A stretch of DNA of 64,000 nt from contig JAJNNX010000072.1 of the NCBI GenBank assembly GCA_023159155.1, positions 124,001 to 188,000 on the forward strand, given 5' to 3'. The notes beneath the pieces are model-generated. The model was not told where the DNA came from, did not search any database, and saw only the letters and a program-made list of their open reading frames with translations. Positions 1 through 14,450 of this stretch are shown one piece after another. Every line of letters starts with the position of its first letter. Within the stretch, counting starts at the first letter, position 1. Made by a program: the position numbers and the translations under genes. This stretch comes from Ustulina deusta (Eukaryota > Ascomycota > Sordariomycetes > Xylariales > Xylariaceae).

Positions 1-3000
1 TAGCTAACCAACTAGAGTAGCTACTTAAAGGTTTCCTTAGACTCGGACAACTATAAACAAGTTTGTATATAAAATTATAAAACGGGTTGCTTGTATATAT
101 ATTCTAGCAAAGGACTCGGCGGTTAATTATACGGCTAGCAACAAAAGTAGCAAAGCTGATCAATAGTATAGCAATTAGCTTAATTAGTTGTACGGACTAG
201 GCTACACATAGCTAACAAACTAGGCTTCCTAGAAAATATATAGCCATAAGTAGACTTGTATGTGGATTTATATAAAGGGCTGCTTATAGATATATTTATA
301 TAGAGAATTAGCTGTTTATAGGTTAGCTAATCAACTAGCTAACTAATTAATTAAGTTGGTTAGTCTAACTAAGTTAGCTAGGTTAATCTTTATATAACTA
401 GCATTAAATCTATTAATGTATTATAAATATATTTATATATAAATTTATATAAAAAAGCGTTAAGCATTGGTCTTTAATCATGGGTTGTGCTCCAAAAAAT
501 AATAAGCGTTAATAAGCATTGTTATATATAATTTTATATAGGAGACTGCTCTATTATAGCTTTACTAAGGACACTATTAAAATAGAGCAGAGCTCTTAAT
601 CGGCGTATCGCACACTTAAACTAACTAAACCTACTTAATCTTTTTATATTAAATTATATTTTTTAGTTCGTAAATCTTTATATATATTAAATCAAGATCT
701 AATTTATAATTATAAATAAAAACGCAATAATTAATTAATAAAAACAAATTTTTAATTTTTATTTACTATTTTATAATAATTATTTATTATTTATTGCTTA
801 AAAAAACAAATCTTTTATAGCTTTAAATAAAAATATATGCTTTTTATACCTTTTGTTCTATAATTTCTAAGGTTTCTAAGAATGCGTTCTATTTTATAAC
901 TAAGGACCTGTTTTCTATACACGCGCACCAGCCCTACTGCAGTAGTTCAACTACTTAGTAAGCATTGTATTCCTAGTTAATAAATAATAAAGATCTAATA
1001 ATTGTTTGAGCTAAAATTTAAATTGTTTAATTTGTTTTGTTCTAAATTAAAATAAAGTTTATATATATGTTTATAAAAGCAGTAAAACAGCTAAATTTAT
1101 TATAAAAAGCTAGTTTAAACAAAAAGTTCTGTTTATTTTTAAATATTTTATATATAATTAGAATTATAGTTATATAATTAAGTAAAAAAAATATTAATCT
1201 TTTTGAGTTTTAAAATATTTATACCGATTAGTATATTTACTTATAGGTTTTTAACTAAAATAACTTTATATTACTATATTATAACTACTAGTTATTTATT
1301 TTTATTTTGTTTTTTAAAATATATTTATAAAATATATAAGTAATATTTCTAATTTTTTTTATAACTATTAAAATTGCTTGTTTATAAATCTAAGTATTAA
1401 AAAAGTGTTGTAGCACTTAAAAGCTATTTTTAAACGTTTTAAAGTATTTTATATTTGTATAAACTAATTCCTTTTTTATAGTAGTTAGATCTAGGCTTAT
1501 AAAAATTTTTAAATAGGACTAGGATCTAAAGCTATACTTAGTGCTAATGTTTAATTAAAAGTTCATAATTAATTTAATAATTTGTAGCTAATATAGTCCG
1601 GACTATTAAATTAGTCTGTTTAGTCTTTTTAATACTACTATATAAGATTTGCTATAGCTAGTAGGACCTAATATAAAAGCTATAAATATTATATTAGTTA
1701 GAGTTATATTTATAAAAAAATTATTTAGCCAATAACTTTATCTAGTCCTAAAATATATATTATGTATATATTTATATAGTTTATTATTACTTAGAAAATA
1801 TTGCCTGTAGTAATAGCAATTGTATTAATTAAAAAACTTAATTATTATTTTAAATTATACGACTTTTTTTTTAGTTTTTTAAAAAGCTTAGAAACTTTAT
1901 ATTTTTTATTAAAACCTAGCTTATATAGGTTCGTTAAAAAGGTTTTTTTTCTAAAGTTGTTTTATATAAACCTTTAATTATTATTATTATTTTTAGTAAA
2001 AAAACCTTATTATTATAAGTAATAATAATTATTATTTTAGTATATATAATAATTTAAATTTTATAAAAGATAGTTTAAAAAAAACTTCTTGTTTTAGAAA
2101 AAAAAAAGCAATTTTAGATATTTAGGCCGGTTTTTTTAATTATTTTTTATGTTTAGATATTCTTTTGGTCTGTTCGGGGGATATTTTTTATAAAATGGGC
2201 CTTATTAATACCTACTTTACGGTCCGGACTATATGTTTTATATAGCTTAGCTTTTTTAATTTTATAAATTCTAGCTTTACTAGTTCTTATAGAGCTATTA
2301 TTAGTTAGATTAATTAATAAATAAACAACTAGGTTTGCTATAGAATTAGTTCTATAGTTAAAAAAAAAAATTTGTTATAAAGCTTATCATAGTAAGCAGT
2401 AATAAGAAGTATTTATAAAAAAAACCCCTATTGTTTGTAATATTTTTTATTTACTTAATTAATAAATATGCTTTTTTGTTTGTTTAATCTAAAAAAAAAT
2501 ATTAATATTATTGTTTAGTTAATAAGCTTAATTAATTATTTTTAGATTTTATTATTAAATAATTTAAATGTTTATAAAAGCTAAACTAAAAAAAAAAAAG
2601 TTATATATTTTAGTATTTGCTATAACTTATTAAACAAAAGTTTTTATAGATTTTTTGCTAAATAAATTATATAAAATAAATTAATAAATATTTAATAATT
2701 TAAAAGCGTTAGATTTAGTTTTTTTAAATCTATTTTTTAAGTAAGTATATATCTAGTTAAAAGATCTTTTAAATAAAGCTGTTCTTTTTAGATCTAAAAG
2801 TTCGATTATATGCTAATAAAAGGCTGTTTTCTAAAAATATAAACTTTTAGCTTTTCTAACTAGTTGCTTTTTTTTAGTTAAGCTTAGATATTATAGTTTA
2901 TAAATAAAAACATAAATATCTATATATATTATTATATATTTATTAGTAATAATGCTATATTTTTTTAGATTTTTAATGTTTAGATTAAAGTATTTTATAT

Positions 3001-4019
3001 TGTTTAGTTTAAATAAACTAAACTTGAGATTTTTTTTAAGTAGTTCTAAGTTCTGCTTATAAAATAATACTATTATTGCTACTATAAACCTAGCTATAAT
3101 TTTAGCTATTTGTTCTAGGCTTATAAAGCCTAGTTAAAACGCTATTTAAGCTACTAATTTGCTTTTAAAAAAAATCTAGGTAAATTATAGTTAGAATTAT
3201 TTAGTAAATATTAAAAAAAAAAAATATTTAATAAACTAGCAAAGCTTATAAAAAAGGTTAAAATTTTTAAAAAATTTAGATTAAAGCTATTTAATAAATT
3301 TATATTTTTTGTTATGTCTCGGCCTAAGTTTTTATTATTTATTAATAAGAAGTTAAAGGATTTTTTTAGTTCTTAAGAATTTAATAAAATAAAAATAAAT
3401 AGAGCAGAAGTTCTAGGATTACTGTTATAACATAAAAAAAATAAAAAACTAATATAAAGCTTTCTAAATAATATTAAAAAGAAATGTTTTTTTTTTTTAG
3501 CTAACCTGCGGCTTTTTTGCTTTTAAAGTTTATAACGTTTATAATAGTATTAATAGTATATTTTACTAATTAGTTTATTTTATGTTTAAAAAGCGTAGAA
3601 TTTTTTAATAGTTGCTATTTTTTTAGTAATAGGTTAGAAAAAACTTTATATTTTAAGCGCTAGCAATAAAAAAAAGCCTAAAAAAACTTACTAGATTTAA
3701 GCTAGTCAAAAAAAATAAAAGATCAGGTTTTCTAGAATTTTGTTTAAAATAATAAAACAAGCAAATTAATTATTTTGATTAATAATATATTTAGTATATA
3801 AATAATTTATAAGTTTAAAACATAGCAACTGTTTAGTGTATAAATCTATATTAGTTATTTTTTAAAATAATTAATAAATAGTTTGGTTTAATAAACGTTA
3901 TTCTTTTCATAAATTAAGCAAAAGTTAGTGCTGTCCGTTCAATAAGAGCGATTTAAAGCAATAATTATAAAATGAACAATAAAAATAATTAAAAAAACAA
4001 TTAAAAATAATTAATTGTA
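1..4019. repeat. RIP-decayed AT-rich block, family not identified
   Basis: This stretch is overwhelmingly A and T, with stop codons in all frames and TpA-rich runs, as expected of repeat DNA after repeat-induced point mutation. I found no reverse transcriptase, transposase or helicase motif that I would defend, and no terminal repeats inside the window. A few less-eroded patches (for example around 890-960 and 2,160-2,230) keep some G+C, which suggests mutated transposon rather than simple AT satellite. No host gene is visible. Confidence 0.7.
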
Positions 4020-4460
4020 ATAATTGCTAGCTACTAAGCTGTTAAGAGCATTTATAATGTGTGGAATCTGATAATATATTCTATAAGTCTATCGGATGTG
4101 CTAGTAATACTATAAAGACCTATAAGATACCAGAGTGGATCCCAGTGGATACCCTTGTGCCTAACACCCACCTATTAGGTACTTGTCATTAGGCACCAGA
4201 AAGAATTGTTACAAGCAGCAACGACCCCCTGTAGGCTGTAGCGGCAAACTTCACAGGGAAGTACCTAGGTAAGTACCTATGTAGGTTGTGCTTAGGTAAG
4301 ACCCTTGAGCCGGTACCTACCTACCTAGGGTAATGACTTTTAGGAAGGTCCACTAAAATTTCCCAGTCCAGAAAAGAAGTTCAATCATTTATTCCAGCTT
4401 TTTTTGGTTACTTGCCTCTTGTGCAATAGCGGCTATCATTTTTTGCCCTGCTCTTTACGT
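4020..4460. other. Balanced-composition island between two AT-rich blocks
   Basis: Base composition returns to normal here. There is no open frame of useful length. The sequence contains several GTACCTA/TAGGTAC-type words (4,260-4,330), which are common in intergenic DNA of many sordariomycetes. It may be original unique DNA caught between two transposon insertions. No gene is seen. Confidence 0.55.
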
Positions 4461-7400
4461 ATATACTTATTTTTTTTCGACTTCTACTATTTTTATAACA
4501 AACATTTACTATTCTATACAATATTTTTTACTTTAATACTATTCTTTTATTAAACAAAAACTATTTTTTACGTACTAGCAATATATAGTATATCGGCTAG
4601 AATTATTTGTTTAGTATATAGGGCTACTTATAACGCAAAGGTAATAATCTTTTTTAACCACTCGATTAAACCCTTAAACAAGCGCCTAGTTACTAAAGGT
4701 AGCTAGGTCGCAAATCGGAGTACTATTATATTAATAGAACATATAGTTTTCGAGCGCATTTTTACTAATATTAAAGCTTAAAGTTTAAAGCTTATGTTTT
4801 AAAATAATAATCTTATATTTATGCCCGATTTAACCCCTAACTAGTTTGTTAGGCTTATTATATAACAAGCTGCCTATAATACTAGCTAGTTTAGCTTAGC
4901 TACTATTATTACTCCTAGTATTCTTTCTAGCGCTACTAAAAATTGTACTAAAGGTTGCCTTTATTTTTTTGCATAGCTTTAAAGCATTACTAATAAAGTT
5001 TTTAATACTATTAAATATTAAGTTTTTAATATATAGCGTTTTTATAAAGCTAGGTATAACATTTATATTACTAATGTTAAAACAAACAGTTTTACTAGTA
5101 CTACTTAAAAAATATTTGTTTATTTTTTTTTTTATACTTTTAAACTTAAGGCTAAAAAAAATTCCAAGCATATTTATATTAAAAGCTTAATTATATTTAC
5201 TACTTTTAATTTCAAGCTATAAAATATTCTAAAAAAAAAAAGTTTTTATTATGTTTGTTTGCCTTAGTATTATAAAAAATATTATTAAAATGCCTAAAAA
5301 ATACAGCTAAAAAGCTATAAAACTAATAAATAAATTTAAAAATAATATAAAACTTTATTTTTAGATTTTTAAAATTAAAAATATATTATTTTTATTTAAT
5401 AATGCTTTTAATTCTAATAGCTTTTAAAAATTAAGTTTTTATATTTATAAACTTTTTTATTTAGCTTATTTTTTATTTGTTTTTTAATAACTTAATACTA
5501 TTTTTTTATGCTTTTTTTATTAATATTTTTTATTTTGCTATATATTAAAGAACTAAGCTTTAAGTTTTATATTTTAAATATTTTTATACTATTTTTTAAT
5601 AAGCTTTTTGCTATTTTTTAGATCTATTATAATAATTTATTAGAGATATTTAATTTATTAGAAAAAATATAATATTATAGCTTTTATTTTAATAAATAAA
5701 CTATAAGTATTTTAAATTAAGTTAATATAGTTATATTTAGCTTAGCTAATATAAAAAGCTATAGTAAGTTTAGAAAAGCATTAATATAAATACTTAAGTA
5801 TAAACTATTATAATATAAGCGTATCTAGTATTAGTATAAAGCAGTAGATTTTTTAGTATAATAAAGACAAAATAACTTTAGGTTTATAAAAACTTTAGAT
5901 AGAAAATAGTAATAATCTGCTAAAGCTACTATAAATTAGATTAAGTTAGGCATTTATTTTTTTTCTAGCTTTATAAGCCTATTTATAAAAAATAAAAATA
6001 AAACCCTTTTTAAATATAGTTAATGCCACTTATAAACTATTTATTATTTTAAGTTATATAATATTAAAATTAAATTGCTTTTAAATTAATTAATAGTTTG
6101 CTAAGCTCTGCTTATTTTTACTAACTAAAGATTTATTATATATTTTTTATTATTATATTTCTTTTATAAAATAATATTTTAAACATAGATATTTTTATAT
6201 AATCTGCTGCTTTAGTATATATATTAACTTATGAACCTATAATAAATCTTTGTTTTAATATTGCTTAATATTATAACTAGATATATTAAAAAACAAGTAA
6301 TTATTATCTTAATATTAATAATAAATTTTAATACTTATATTATTTGCTTATTTTTTAGCAAAAGAACTATTTTTGTTAAAACATTAAAAACCAAAGCTTA
6401 ATTAAAAAATATTTAGCTAGCTTAATAATATATTAGTTCTAGTCTTAGTTATAAATCCTAAAAAAAAAATAGGATATTTTATTATAAATCTTTAAATTAT
6501 TATATAGTAACTATAATTAATTTAAAGTCTATTAAACCTATAAATTAATAGATTAGCTGCCCTAATAGCACAAATAAAGAAATTATTGCTTTATATACAA
6601 AATAATATATATATTTAGTTTAAATATTAAAAAATGCCTTAGTTTGCTTTTTAGGTTTGTACTACTATTAGTTATAACTGCTAGTAATACTTAGATAGCC
6701 CTTAATTAAGCATACCACTATTAAAAATATTTATATTTTTAAAATAGTATATATTTATACTATTATATTTTTTATTTTATATAGAGTTTTATTATTATTT
6801 TTTAGAGTTAGTATAGCTATAGCTACCACTGTTTATTTAGCAAAAAATTTAATAATAGCAAAAGCCGGTAGGAGTTCTAGCACTAAAAACTAAAAAGAAT
6901 TTCTTAAATATAGCTTACTATTAAGCTTTATAATATTTAATAAAACAATTATAGGTTATTTAGTACATTTATTTATATAAAAAAAGCATTTCTAAAAAAT
7001 TGCTAACATAATATAATTAAGTAATTAAGTAGTTATTAAGTTTAAATATAATAATAATAAGAGTTTAAGTTCTATAAATAATAAGCGGACAAACTATTTT
7101 AGTAACAAAAAATAAACTTATTAAATAATAAAATTAATAAAAAATTGCCTATTTAATATTATAAAATAACAAAGCAATATAATAAAAGAACTTATTAATT
7201 TTAAATATATAAACTTATAATAATATTACTAAAACTATTTTAATATATTTAATTTATTATAAAAATATAGCAAAATTATTTTTTGCTAAAAAAGCAAAAA
7301 TAATTCGTAGCTCTGCTATACTAAACAAATAAGCAATATTTTTATATTTTTTTTTTTTCTATTACTAATTTGCTATTATAATATTTATAAAACTAGAATA

Positions 7401-10400
7401 TATAATTAAAGCTTATTATAATTTAATTACTACGCCTAATAAATCAAGTTATATTTAGCTTATAAACTTTATATTAGCCCTAGAATAATTTGCAACTTAT
7501 TAATGTTTATATAAGGCTTGCTATAAGCCAGCTCGGAAAGACTATAGCTAGCGTCTACTACGTAGCATATAGCAAATATGCCACCCAAGTTATAATAAAC
7601 CTTGGGACAATAACTATTAATATATATTACTCCAATAATTATATATATATAAATCTATATTTAATAAATATAATAGCTAATAAATCAATATATTTATTTT
7701 TTTTTATTTGTTTATATATTATAAACTTAATTTAAATTTATAATAATACTTAATTTATAGTTGCTATTAAATTAGAATTATTTATAAAAAGTTTTGTTTT
7801 TAGGCTTAAATGCAGTACTTTAGCCCTAAGCGCAGCAATTACTAATTTAATAGTTTTATTAACATCCTTTTTTTATAAACCTTATATTATATTTAATAAA
7901 ACTATCTTTGTTTAATCTTAGGACTTTAGGTCTATTATTTATAATAATTAAAATTGGTAGTCTAGCAAATAAAAATAAGACTTGATATATTGCTTTATAT
8001 ATCCGATTTGCAAGTAGTCTATCTATATCTAATAACTTAATAGGTCAATATAAAAAGCTATAAAATATTTTAAGATTATATTCTAAACTTAATTTCTTAT
8101 ATTAAGTCGTATAATATATATGTTTAATAAACTACTATATTTTTTATTACATAAAAGCTTAAAATAGCTAAAAACTAAACATTTTATAATCTTATTTTTA
8201 ATTTTAAAATATTTTTATAAAAATAGCCTACTATAATAAATAGTAGTTATAGCTTAGCTCTAAACAATTATATTTATTACTAATATATTCTATATATATT
8301 TTATAAAACCTAAATAATTATTTTTTAGCTGCTTAAAAAAAATATTAATAATATAAATTAAACAAAAGTTTAGTAATTCTAAAACATATAGCAAAAATAT
8401 TTTTAAATATTATTAACCTAGATAATATATTAATATTATATTTATATTAGCTTTTAAAGTTTTAGCAAATTTAAATTTATAATTAGGTACTAATACTTTA
8501 TAAAAATAAATAACCAAATAATATTTAAATTAGTAATAATTAGTATCTTACTAAGCCTTTTATTTTTATTTTTTAATAGTAACTAAGTAATTAAACAATT
8601 TATTTTTTAAAAGCAATGCTATAATTTGTTTAATATTTTTTAGCTTTTTTATAATTTCTAGCCTATTATTTATTTTATGCTTTAATAACTATTTAACTAT
8701 AAGTTTTGCTTTTTATTTATAGCTTTTAATCTTTTTTAACTTTTTAATATTTTTAATTATAATGCTTTATTAAAAATAAAGGTTTTTTTATTTTTTATTT
8801 TTAATAATTTTAGCTATTATATTTATATTAAAACTAATAGTAAAAATAATAGATTTAGTAGCGATATATACCTAGCTTTTCTTTTTATTATGCCAAGTTT
8901 TAAAATCTATAAGCCCTATTAGCAATTTTATATTAATAAAAAGAATAATGCTTAATTGGTTTTTTGCTAGGCGTAAGCTTGCTTTTGTATATATTGCGTT
9001 GCTAATAATAGCCTTTTTTATTATTTTTTTAATAGCGCTTTTAATAACTCTTATAATTATATTGCTTAGCTAGCTATATTTACTACTTTTAATAATATTA
9101 ATATTAGTGCTGCTTATTTTATAAGTAGTTCGTAGGTTATATTTTATTATAGCTTTAAGCTTTTTACTTATTGTATTAAAAAATAGCTTTATTTCTATAG
9201 CTCTAAGCTTAGCATTAGTAACTTTAGCTAATTTATTAGGTAATAAAACACGAACTAGTAGTACTAGTAGTAATAACGCCTAGTTAGCCTTTTTAATACA
9301 TAGCAAAATAAGTATTAGCTATATATTTATTAGTACACTTTTAAGGACTATGTTTTATATTTTTAGGATTTTTTATTAATATAAATATTTTTAGTTAAAC
9401 TATTATAAACTAAACCTAATAATAGGATTATTAAAAAAAAAAACCTTGCGCTAAAAAATGTTTTTTTTACAAATATATATAATATTATAAATATTAATAT
9501 AACTAGTAATAGTATAATAAAACTAGCAAACTAGATTTAAAATATATTTTAAAAAAAGAATATAAAAAATAAAGCATTACTAAGCTATTTTTAAATATTA
9601 ATAATATTAATTATTTTATATATAATTAGGTATATTTTACTTTAGATAGCGTTTTTTATAAATATTATTGTTTTATTATATTTAGAACCCTAATGCCTAT
9701 TTAAAGCTATATTTTTAGCTTTAGTAATTAATATAGCTAATTTTATTAAGTTAGAGATATAATTATTAGGTAAATTTTCTTTATTTATTTATAGATTAGC
9801 TTATAAATATTTACTTATAGCACTAATAATAATAATAGCTATAAAGCTATTAAAAAAATTGGCTATTTTTTTATAAAGCAAAACTAATATTAATACTTGT
9901 TACGTATAATTAAAGCTTTAGAGCTCTAGTTTATATAAAAAAAACTTTTTAAAGTTTTAATAATAAAAAAATATAAAACATAGAATTTAAAAAGACCTAC
10001 TGCTCTATAGCTTTGTTTTTATAGTTTTTAGGGGCTCTAGTAGTACTATTATAATTACCTAGAACATTTGCTTTAAGCTTTTGTATACCTCTAGATTTTG
10101 AATTAACAAAAAGTATAAGCGCTAAAAAAAAAAAAAATACTATAAAAGTACAAATATATAATAAAAATAATTAAAGTTATAACAAGCAATAAAGTAATAA
10201 AGTTAAATAATTATATATTAAAATATATTTATAAGTATATTAGTATATAAACATTAAAAAATATTTAGAACAAAGTTTATATAAAGCAAAAATAAAATAT
10301 TTGCTAAGTTTTATGCTATAATTAAAGTTTAGCAATATATTTTATTACTACTAGCAAACTAATATTAATACTAAAAACTTAAATATTAAAATCTTTTTAT

Positions 10401-13260
10401 TTATATTTGCTATATTAATATAGATAAATAGACTTTACTAATAACGCTTCCTAAGAAGTAGCATTAATAAAAATAGGTTAGTTCGCTTTTAATTAAAATA
10501 TATATGTTATATAAAATCTTTCTATAGCTACTTAAAACTTATTAAAAAAAAACTTATTATTATTTAAAATATTAAGATCTAAATCCTTAAATACCAAATA
10601 TAACACTTTTTTTATATAATATATTTATTATAATTTATTAGATGCCTATCTATATATATATCTTATTAAAGCATTAAATAAAAAGCTAAAAATCTTTATT
10701 TTTTAGTTTGCCTATTAAAAGCGCAAAAATAAATTTTTTTTTTATTCTACTTTAGATTAATAGCTTTTTTTTTATAAAACTACTAAATAACGCCTTTCTT
10801 ATTATAGTTACTTATAACTAAAGAATAAAATAATATAGGTTTTTTAGCTAGACTGTTTGCTATATTATATTCCTTAGGATTAGTTATAGGCGCTGTTATT
10901 ATAGGAATAAATAGTATATTAATAACTATTATAAACATAGTTTTATTTACGGCTTTTTTAGTTTTTTTAAATATTAATATTATAAAATAAATCAGGATAA
11001 TATAATAATACTATTAAAAAAGCGCTTATAAAGCTAGGGGGGAACATATATATATATATCTTATTTTTATATAAACATAATCTAGTTTTTATTAAAACTA
11101 TATTATTACTATAGTTTATAAAACATACCATTTTATTATATTATATTAAAACTATTTATAGGATCTATAAAAAAAATATTACAAGCTAACCATATTTAAA
11201 AATAATTATTTAGTACTAAAAAAAAATATAAAAGCTATATTTATTATTTAAATCTATATTATTGCTTTTTTTATTAGTATATAATTCTTTTAACCAAGTT
11301 TAGCAACTGTTTTTCTTGTTCTTTAGGTTTTTACTAAGCTATATATATTTAATATTAATAATTCTATTTATACTAGCTTCTAAAAAGCAAAAAGCCCTTT
11401 ATACTATTAGTATTAATAAATAATATATATTAGAATTCATCTTTTTTATTAGTATATTTTAATAAACATTCTACTATTTATTATAAATTATATTATTAGC
11501 TATAGTTTTAAATTAATATAATTTAAAAAATAATAAGTTTGATTATTAACTGCAATAATAAATTAATATATTAATAAATAATATAATAAGTTATATAAAT
11601 ATTAAGATTTTTTAAATAATTAATAATATACTATAGAAATTAATTTTAGTTATAGTCTTTTTTTTATTAGTGGTTTGTTTTATTAATAATACTACTTACC
11701 TAGGTATTTATTAATTTATACTAATATATAAAATAACAAACAGAACTTTTAATACTTAAGCGTTATTTATAAATCTTTTAATTAAAAAAAACATAAACTT
11801 ATATATTATATATAAACTATATATTTTAAATAAATATTTAAAATATTTAATTAAATAATATATAAATAATATTAAGAATATATTTTTTAGCTTTATAGGT
11901 TATTTCTTAACATTTATAACAATATAAAAATAATAAATAATAAATATTTTAATTTTTTTTAAAAATATTTATTATATTATATTAGCAATCTTAGTACTTA
12001 TTATAATCTATATATTAATATATATAAATATAGTTAAATAAATTATAATTAAAAGTTTAAATAAAACTTTTATATATTTATATTACGTACTAAAACTTAT
12101 ATTAACTAAAGCTTTTTTTTTATTTATTGTAATACACTTTGTTTAACCTGCAGTTCTTATAATATAAAAAAAAACTAAAAATAGCTAAAATAACCGCAAC
12201 CAGTATATAAAATAAAAAAAATATCTAAAAGCCTTTTTAGTAATAAAAGGCCTTTTTTAATAGAAATATATTTATGCTAAATAAAAGTTCTATTTGTCTA
12301 AATATAGCAAATATAATATATTTATTAGCTTTTTTGCTTTTTATATTATAAGAATTTAATATTTAAAAAATAACAATTATAATAAATATAAATATTATAA
12401 TTATAAAATAAATACTAAAATTTCTAGGCGTAATATTTTTTATAATTATAAGTAATAAAAACCTAATAGCTAATATAATACTAAAAAAGCAAACAAACAA
12501 ACTATATATTTTAATTTAATTTAAAATAAACAAACAAACAATAATTAAAATAAATATTAGAAAATATAGCGGTACCGAAAGCTTATTTGTTTAAATTTAT
12601 AAAAACAACCTAATTTTAGTAATAATTAATAGTACAAACAATAAAAAAAAAAACAATAAAAATATTATACTTAAAATATATTACTTTAATTAAATAACTT
12701 TAATATTAAGCTTTAGTTAAAACTATTAATAAATAAAATTTTTATTTAAATTTATTTTTTTAGTTTTTAAATATTATTAAAAAATCTTTTAGCTTAAGGC
12801 CTATATAATCTATAATATTAGCGGTCTAATTATAACTTATTATATGCTTAACGATTTATTTTTTATAAATTATAAAAAAATTAATACTTTTAATATTATT
12901 AGGAAAGCGGAACTATGCTATAATAGCTATAATAAACATTAATAAACTTTTAATTTATATAATTATATAACTAAACGCCCTACTATATATATTTGCTAAT
13001 ATAAACTTAAAAAAAATATTCTTTAGTAAAAGCCCACTTTATTTTATAAATAAATAAAAAAACAAATATATTGGAACGCCGGTATATATTATTTCTATTA
13101 CGCTAAAAATAAGCTTAAAAACTACTAGGCTACATAAATATATTAGCTAGCTGCGCCTATATATTAAAAAATAAATTATATAAATATAAACCTAGCGTAA
13201 TTCTATATAGCGGCCTAAAAAGCTAATATTATAACAAACAAAATAATAATATAAATAATT
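4461..13260. repeat. RIP-decayed AT-rich block, family not identified
   Basis: Nearly 9 kb of AT-rich DNA with stop codons throughout. Short open frames such as 4,969-5,190 and 7,490-7,735 exist but show only Leu/Ile/Lys/Asn-rich composition, as expected when C:G pairs are lost. Reading TAA and TAG as former CAA and CAG lets several stretches on the plus strand (about 4,900-6,900 and 9,900-11,700) read as long polypeptides. A large decayed element on the plus strand is therefore likely, but I could not assign it to a family. No terminal repeats were recognised. Confidence 0.65.
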
Positions 13261-13556
13261 TATATATAGGTAAAAAAATGCTTTCACCTAACCGTAGCGC
13301 TTTAAAAAATAATATCTAACTATATTAGTTCGGAAAAAGCGTATACCTAAGAGTACGCAAAAGGAAAAAAGAAAGGGGGGATAGAAAAACTTGCATGTTA
13401 TATAGAACAATATGCCGAGCGTCGAATACTAGTTGCCCTTAAGCCCGAAGCTCTTGTTAAAGCTAGTAATATATATGTTTCCTAAGTTTGACCTATCCAA
13501 AACTAATAGCAAATAAATAACAAAAATTATAAGCATTAACTGCCGATTTAGCTTTT

Positions 13557-13569
13557 TAATAACGGTTTG
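13557..13569. repeat. Left 13-bp target site duplication of the LINE
   Basis: TAATAACGGTTTG occurs here and again at 14,287-14,299, flanking the LINE exactly. Part of the 5' side (TAATAA) could be microhomology with the TAAA tail. Confidence 0.85.
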
Positions 13570-14286
13570 ATGGATACCGGGCCACAAAGACATCGAAGGT
13601 AACGAAGCTGCCGACAAGCTCGCAAAGGAGGGTGCTATGCTGGCCGTGGGCGCTGCGAACGCACCAACGGTGGCATGGGCTCGACGGTTTGTCAACAAAC
13701 AGGAAAAGAAAGAGTTTATGGACTGGTGGGAAACACAAAGCGAGCCAAGATACGAAGGAGTCAGAACTCACACAGCAGTTTCGAAACATCTAGCCCCTTT
13801 TAAGAGAAAGACAATACATAGGCTGCTAGCAGCAAGATCCGGGCACGGCGACTTCGCCCAATATCACGAACGCTTTCGTCATATTGACTCAAACAACCAT
13901 TGCAGCTGTGGGGAAAGGAAAAGCCCCCAGCATATCTTCTTCTGCGGACGATTGCGGAAACACAGGCTGATGCCGACTCGGACACCGAGGGCGGCATATT
14001 CAACATTTCTAGGGGACGAGAGCGTGGAATGGGCAACGTTCGTGGAGAAGACCGACTTCTTCATGAAAATATGCCCGAGATAATCAACATAAGAGAGAAA
14101 CAAGGACGGGTTGGATAGACCCAGACCCTGCAATAGCGTGGATAGGCACGTGAGCAGCACTGAGATGTAATACATAATAATGTAGAACCCTCCATAACCC
14201 TGCGATGTATGGCTCTGGGAGGCGTGGTTAGCCCTAACTAGGGACAGCACCCACGTTAATGTTAAATAAATAAATAAATAAATAAA
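13570..14286 (+). mobile_element. 5'-truncated LINE (non-LTR retrotransposon) tail
   Basis: The open frame enters directly at the left target duplication (WIPGHKDIEGNEAADKLAKE, from 13,571). This is the C-terminal RNase H signature found in fungal Tad-like LINE ORF2 proteins. It runs about 170 codons to a TAA at 14,081-14,083. The end has a Cys/His arrangement (CSCGERKSPQHIFFC) like the terminal zinc motif of these ORF2 proteins. A short 3' untranslated region ends in a (TAAA)n tail at 14,263-14,286. The reverse transcriptase and endonuclease are absent, as expected for a 5'-truncated copy. Composition is normal with no RIP, so the insertion is recent or escaped RIP through its shortness. It interrupts the MFS remnant. 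Confidence 0.85.
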
Positions 14287-14299
14287 TAATAACGGTTTG
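14287..14299. repeat. Right 13-bp target site duplication of the LINE
   Basis: Second copy of TAATAACGGTTTG, directly after the (TAAA)n tail. Removing the LINE and one copy restores the transporter reading frame. Confidence 0.85.
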
Positions 14300-14450
14300 C
14301 TTTTTTTTAAGTATAGGGAACTCCTTAATAGCTAGATTATTAGTAATATTGCTTGCGTTTTCTAATAACCCGATACCCCGTTTTATTGTGTTGTCTATTG
14401 TCCGGTCCGGGGAGCATAGAAATACTAGGTACAAACTTGCTCCGGACAAT

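Larger units (their letters stand above)
13380..14450 (-). pseudogene. MFS transporter remnant (ACS/allantoate permease type), split by a LINE
   Basis: On the minus strand, 13,429-13,556 translates to the start of a major facilitator of the anion:cation symporter family: KKLNRQLMLIIFVIYLLLV, then LDRSNLGN, then SFGLKGN. This matches the family's first membrane helix and its LDR(S/A)N(I/L)GNA signature. The frame continues across the inserted LINE: codons at 14,287-14,449 (ending KEFPILKKKQTVI) join it when the insertion and one copy of its 13-bp target duplication are removed. Immediately after GN comes a TAG, most simply a mutated CAG, followed by YSTLGILFYIT, which also fits the family. Beyond about 13,380 the frame dissolves into RIP-mutated AT-rich DNA. 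It is therefore a dead gene hit by both RIP and a LINE. The true 5' start was not located. Confidence 0.7.

Noticed and set aside
4896..5190. Overlapping open frames on both strands (91 and 73 codons)
   Set aside because: Composition is only Lys/Ile/Leu/Phe/Ser in AT-rich DNA; an antisense pair of chance frames.
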